This document shows positions 61,008 through 64,000 of a stretch of DNA of 64,000 nt, piece after piece (the first letter of the stretch is position 1; every line of letters begins with the position of its first letter). Below the pieces are notes generated by a model, which saw only the letters and a program-made list of their open reading frames with translations, did no database searches and was not told where the DNA came from. Position numbers and translations under genes: made by a program. This DNA comes from an uncultured Ruminococcus sp. (GTDB lineage: Bacteria; Bacillota; Clostridia; UBA1212): NCBI GenBank assembly GCA_902792515.1, contig CADAZX010000027.1, positions 1-64,000 of the forward strand, in the 5' to 3' direction.

Positions 61008-61040
61008 GGCTTTGGCTAATAATATTATGGGTTGCGAAAA

Positions 61041-61076
61041 GGGCGCACCGGAAATTCCGGGGCGCCCGCGTTTTTT
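61041..61076 (+). terminator. terminator after nrdG
   Basis: GGGCGCACCGG pairs with CCGGGGCGCCC, with six T three bases later. Confidence 0.85.
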
Positions 61077-61269
61077 CTGCCACAAGATGTGGTAATTTCA
61101 AAAATAGTTCACGGACGACGGGGACGGCGCGGTTTTTTTGCCTTCTTCTGCGGGAAAAGTGAAAAACCGGTACGCGTGCGGGCACGGGAAGGAACCTTGA
61201 TTTTCCGCGATTTTTCGGCATTTTCCGCCATTTTCCGTTTCGCACGGCGCGGCCGGAAAAATCCCGCTA

Positions 61270-61285
61270 AAACTATATCTTGTGT
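61270..61285 (+). promoter_or_regulatory. NrdR-box candidate upstream of nrdD
   Basis: AAACTATATCTTGTGT matches the published 16-bp NrdR box (consensus ACACWATATNTTGTGT-like) well, with the CTATATCTTGTGT part perfect. It ends 48 bp upstream of the -35 box. A weaker partner (about 61313-61329) has only the AT-rich core. The regulator gene nrdR is at 22.8 kb of this window. Confidence 0.65.
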
Positions 61286-61333
61286 TTTTTTTCGGAAAAG
61301 TTCGATTTTTTTTCAAAATGTAGTAATTGCCTA

Positions 61334-61362
61334 TTGACACGTATGTCCGGCGGTGATATAAT
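61334..61362 (+). promoter_or_regulatory. consensus promoter of nrdD
   Basis: TTGACA (61334-61339), 17 bp, TATAAT (61357-61362), with extended TGA. Start about 61369, leader of about 28 nt. Confidence 0.85.
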
Positions 61363-61396
61363 CCATCCGAATCACATTTTGGAGGAAACGCCACAC

Positions 61397-63844
61397 ATGT
61401 ACAGAGTTAAAAAAAGAAACAATAAAATCGTCGATTTTGACATCAGCAAGATAACCGCCGCGATCACGTCGGCCTTTGAAGCTTGCGAGACGAACACTAA
61501 CTCGAGCATTATAGATTTCCTCGCGCTGAAAGTCACAGCGGATTTCATACCGAAGATAAAAGATGATCTGATCTCGGTGGAGGACATCCAGGACAGCGTC
61601 GAGAACGTCTTGATCAAAGCGGGTTACGCGGACGTCGCAAAAGCGTTCATTCTCTACCGCCGCCAGCGCGCGAAACTGAGGAACGTAAAGTCCACGCTCG
61701 TCGACTACAAGTCGATCGTAGACGACTATCTCAAGGTCAACGACTGGCGCGTTAAGGAAAACGCGACGGTTACGTATTCCGTGGGCGGTCTCATTCTGAG
61801 CAACTCCGGCGCGATCACCGCCAACTACTGGCTCTCCGAGGTTTACGATCAGGAGATTGCGGACGCACACAGGAATGCGGATATCCATCTCCACGACCTT
61901 TCCATGCTCACGGGTTACTGCGCGGGCTGGTCGCTCAAGCAGCTCATTCAGGAAGGTCTCGGCGGCGTTCCCGGCAAGATCACTTCCGCTCCCGCGAAGC
62001 ACCTCGCCACGCTCTGCAACCAGATGGTCAACTTCCTGGGCATCATGCAGAACGAGTGGGCCGGCGCTCAGGCGTTTTCGTCCTTTGACACGTACCTCGC
62101 GCCTTTCGTACGCACCGACAACCTCGACTACGACCAGGTGAAAAAGTGCCTCGAGTCCTTCATTTTCGGCGTCAACACTCCTTCCAGATGGGGTACGCAG
62201 GCTCCGTTCAGCAACATTACCCTCGACTGGGTGGTGCCCCCGGATCTCGCCGAGCAGAACTGCATCGTCGGCGGCAAGGAAATGGATTTCAAGTACAAGG
62301 ACGTCCAGAAGGAAATGGACATCGTCAACAAGGCGTTCATCGAGATCATGATCGAGGGCGACGCCAACGGCCGCGGTTTCCAGTACCCGATTCCGACGTA
62401 CTCCATTACACGCGATTTCGACTGGTCTCCGACCGAAAACAACAAGCTCCTTTTCGAGATGACGAGCAAGTACGGCACGCCTTACTTCTCGAACTACATC
62501 AACAGCGACATGGAGCCGTCCGACGTCCGTTCGATGTGCTGCAGACTGCGCCTCGACCTGCGTGAGCTCAGAAAGAAATCCGGCGGTTTCTTCGGCTCGG
62601 GCGAGAGCACGGGAAGCATCGGCGTCGTCACGATCAACATGCCCAGAATTGCCTATTTGTCGGCAAATGAAGACGAGTTCTACGCGCGCCTCGACAGGCT
62701 CATGGACATCGCCGCGCGCTCCCTCAAGGTCAAGAGAACCGTCATCACCAAGCTCCTCAACGAGGGCCTCTACCCGTACACGAAGAGATACCTCGGCACT
62801 TTCGAAAACCACTTCTCGACGATCGGACTCGTCGGCATGAACGAGGCGGGCCTCAACGCGCGCTGGATCAGGGCTGACATGACCGACCCGAGAACGCAGG
62901 AATTCACGAAGAAGGTACTCAACCACATGAGAGACCGCCTCTCCGACTATCAGGAAGAGTATGGCGACCTCTACAACCTGGAGGCCACTCCCGCCGAGTC
63001 GACCGCCTACCGCTTCGCAAAGCACGACGTCGCAAGATATCCCGACATTATCACTGCCAGCAGCAAAAACTGCGGAACGCCCTATTACACGAACAGCTCG
63101 CACCTTCCCGTCGGTTTCACCGATGACATTTTCGCTGCGCTCGACATTCAGGACGAACTGCAGACGCTCTACACCAGCGGAACCGTTTTCCACGCCTTCC
63201 TGGGCGAGAAGCTTCCCGACTGGCAGGCCGCGGCAAACCTTGTCAGGAAAATTGCGGAAAACTACAAGCTTCCTTACTATACGCTCTCCCCGACGTACTC
63301 CGTCTGCAAAACGCACGGCTACATTGTCGGCGAGAAGTACACCTGCCCGATTTGCGGAAAACCGACAGAGGTCTACAGCCGCATAACCGGCTACTACAGA
63401 CCTGTTCAAAACTTCAACGACGGCAAAGCGCAGGAGTTCAAAGACCGCAAGGTCTACAACGTGCTCGGGGCGATTGCCGACGGTGATATGGCGAAATACA
63501 GGGAAGAGAAAAACGCGGAAAAACCGGCGTGCGAGGATACACCCGAAAAAGCTCCGGAAAGAGATCCTAAGAAAGAACCCGAGAAAGCAACTGCTACAGG
63601 GGCAGAGGCTCTTTCCGGAGACAAGATCGTGATGTTCGCGACCAAGACGTGCCCGAACTGCATGGCCGCCTCGAAGATGCTTCAGGAGAACGGAATCGAG
63701 TTCGAGAAGCTCTACGTTGAGGACGAGCGCGAGCTGGCGCAGAAGCTCGGCCTTCGCAACGCGCCCACGCTCATCGTCGGCGAGGACAGGTACGTCGGAG
63801 TGTCCGGGGTCCGGGAATTTATTAAGAAAATTAGTAAACGCTGA
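61397..63844 (+). CDS. nrdD: anaerobic ribonucleoside-triphosphate reductase with glutaredoxin-like C-terminal domain
   Basis: 815 aa from ATG 61397 (GGAGGA upstream). An N-terminal ATP-cone (1-95) senses effector nucleotides. The barrel (about 130-640) holds the DIHLHDL block. Zinc ligands are CKTH and CPIC (about 636-653), then the glycyl-radical segment SRITGYYRPV near 662. A Glu/Lys/Pro-rich linker (695-740) leads to a glutaredoxin-like domain (745-815) with CPNC at the start and NAPTLIVG further on. NrdD is usually 600-770 aa without such a domain; it may deliver electrons to the active site. The stop codon overlaps RNA copy C on the other strand. Confidence 0.93.
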   Translation: MYRVKKRNNKIVDFDISKITAAITSAFEACETNTNSSIIDFLALKVTADFIPKIKDDLISVEDIQDSVENVLIKAGYADVAKAFILYRRQRAKLRNVKSTLVDYKSIVDDYLKVNDWRVKENATVTYSVGGLILSNSGAITANYWLSEVYDQEIADAHRNADIHLHDLSMLTGYCAGWSLKQLIQEGLGGVPGKITSAPAKHLATLCNQMVNFLGIMQNEWAGAQAFSSFDTYLAPFVRTDNLDYDQVKKCLESFIFGVNTPSRWGTQAPFSNITLDWVVPPDLAEQNCIVGGKEMDFKYKDVQKEMDIVNKAFIEIMIEGDANGRGFQYPIPTYSITRDFDWSPTENNKLLFEMTSKYGTPYFSNYINSDMEPSDVRSMCCRLRLDLRELRKKSGGFFGSGESTGSIGVVTINMPRIAYLSANEDEFYARLDRLMDIAARSLKVKRTVITKLLNEGLYPYTKRYLGTFENHFSTIGLVGMNEAGLNARWIRADMTDPRTQEFTKKVLNHMRDRLSDYQEEYGDLYNLEATPAESTAYRFAKHDVARYPDIITASSKNCGTPYYTNSSHLPVGFTDDIFAALDIQDELQTLYTSGTVFHAFLGEKLPDWQAAANLVRKIAENYKLPYYTLSPTYSVCKTHGYIVGEKYTCPICGKPTEVYSRITGYYRPVQNFNDGKAQEFKDRKVYNVLGAIADGDMAKYREEKNAEKPACEDTPEKAPERDPKKEPEKATATGAEALSGDKIVMFATKTCPNCMAASKMLQENGIEFEKLYVEDERELAQKLGLRNAPTLIVGEDRYVGVSGVREFIKKISKR

Positions 63845-64000
63845 TTTAATGCTCTTTACGCAAGCGGCAGATAATAAACGAGCTTCGTATGAGGAATTTG
63901 TTCGAGGTTCGTAGATTCTTCCGACTTCCCGGGACAGTATGGTGTCTAACGACGATTGCCTACCGCTTGCTTTGCGCGGACCCGCGTGTGTCTCCGCTTG
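63839..64000 (-). ncRNA. structured RNA copy C (3' part, cut by window edge)
   Basis: On the minus strand 64000 to 63839 ends with GCCGCTTGCG, AAAGAGC, ATTAAATC, AGCG, as copy B does. Internally AAAGCAAGCGG (63966-63976), GTC-GTTA-GAC-ACC, ACGAACCT and CTGCCGCTTGC are preserved, and the latter pairs with GCAAGCGGTAG with a G-U pair in place of copy B's C-G. The hairpin before AAAGCAAGCGG is CGCGG/CCGCG here, a compensated sequence. The 3' end covers the last codon and stop of nrdD. The 5' half lies beyond the window. Confidence 0.65.

Larger units (their letters stand above)
61077..61396 (+). other. 320-bp nrdD regulatory region
   Basis: It contains a G+C-rich left part with repeated TTTTCCGCCATT words, the NrdR box (61270-61285), a T-rich tract and the promoter. 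No gene seen. Confidence 0.6.

Noticed and set aside
61331-63409. 692-codon frame opposite nrdD
   Set aside because: Antisense shadow of a well-defined gene; no start signal and no domain.
59365-63844. Sirtuin plus nrdG and nrdD as a defence or NAD-depletion system
   Set aside because: The sirtuin has normal catalytic and zinc motifs of a deacylase, no partner effector is present, and nrdD has its own promoter.

Overview
The window looks like chromosomal DNA of a low-abundance or uncultured Clostridia-type Firmicute. Support comes from spoVS next to ymdB, a CtsR-type operator in front of clpB, lipobox lipoproteins and VanW, CotH, CvpA and LTA-synthase envelope proteins. Proline/threonine/glutamate-rich linkers recur on secreted proteins, and promoters are textbook sigma-A (TTGACA-17-TATAAT). 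Base composition is G+C-rich by eye, except for one A+T-rich patch near 35.65-36.85 kb. No phage, transposase, CRISPR, rRNA or tRNA gene was seen. Species cannot be assigned from the sequence alone.

Layout. 0-9 kb: a MscS channel and a large fibronectin-III-like anchored protein on the minus strand, then two secreted carbohydrate-active lipoproteins (SGNH esterase, GH5) and a small lipoprotein. 9.2-14.7 kb: a free-standing structured RNA and a complete polyamine ABC transporter operon (potA-potB-potC-potD), with a repeat array between potC and potD and an extra small membrane protein after potD. 14.8-24 kb: housekeeping genes (CPBP protease, ymdB, spoVS, pgeF, an orphan peptide-binding lipoprotein, lspA, rluD, ispD, rnpB, nrdR). 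24-32.4 kb: a trehalase/macro-domain operon, divergent from an envelope cluster (NAGPA-like glycosidase, small membrane protein, PIG-L deacetylase), with CotH facing it. 32.5-35.6 kb: clpB with a CtsR site. 35.6-42 kb: an A+T-rich lipoprotein gene, an esterase, a GH36 alpha-galactosidase, a LamG-like lipoprotein and an NlpC-like protein. 42.4-54.4 kb: envelope genes (DUF5711-like beta-propeller, CvpA, D,D-carboxypeptidase, LTA synthase-like sulfatase, an unassigned barrel-like protein, VanW). 54.5-59 kb (minus strand): nfo, a HAD phosphatase, miaB and a zinc-ribbon membrane protein. 59.3-63.8 kb: a sirtuin, nrdG and an nrdD with a glutaredoxin-like tail, which with nrdR at 22.8 kb form the anaerobic ribonucleotide reductase system.

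The most unusual content is non-coding. (1) A structured RNA of about 205 nt is present once complete (9306-9510, own promoter) and twice cut by the window edges (1-107 and 63839-64000, both minus strand). Its terminal stem, a second long-range helix and short motifs are shared, with covariation. (2) Three tandem arrays built on a 20-bp half-unit, GTGGATTTTCC plus 9 bp, lie directly upstream of potD, clpB and the cvpA-like gene. The half-unit resembles a DnaA box and the 20-bp period puts sites on one face of the helix. (3) A short palindrome, ATTTCCCGGAAAT, recurs in many intergenic gaps. I could not run database or covariance searches, so names given to these elements are descriptive only.
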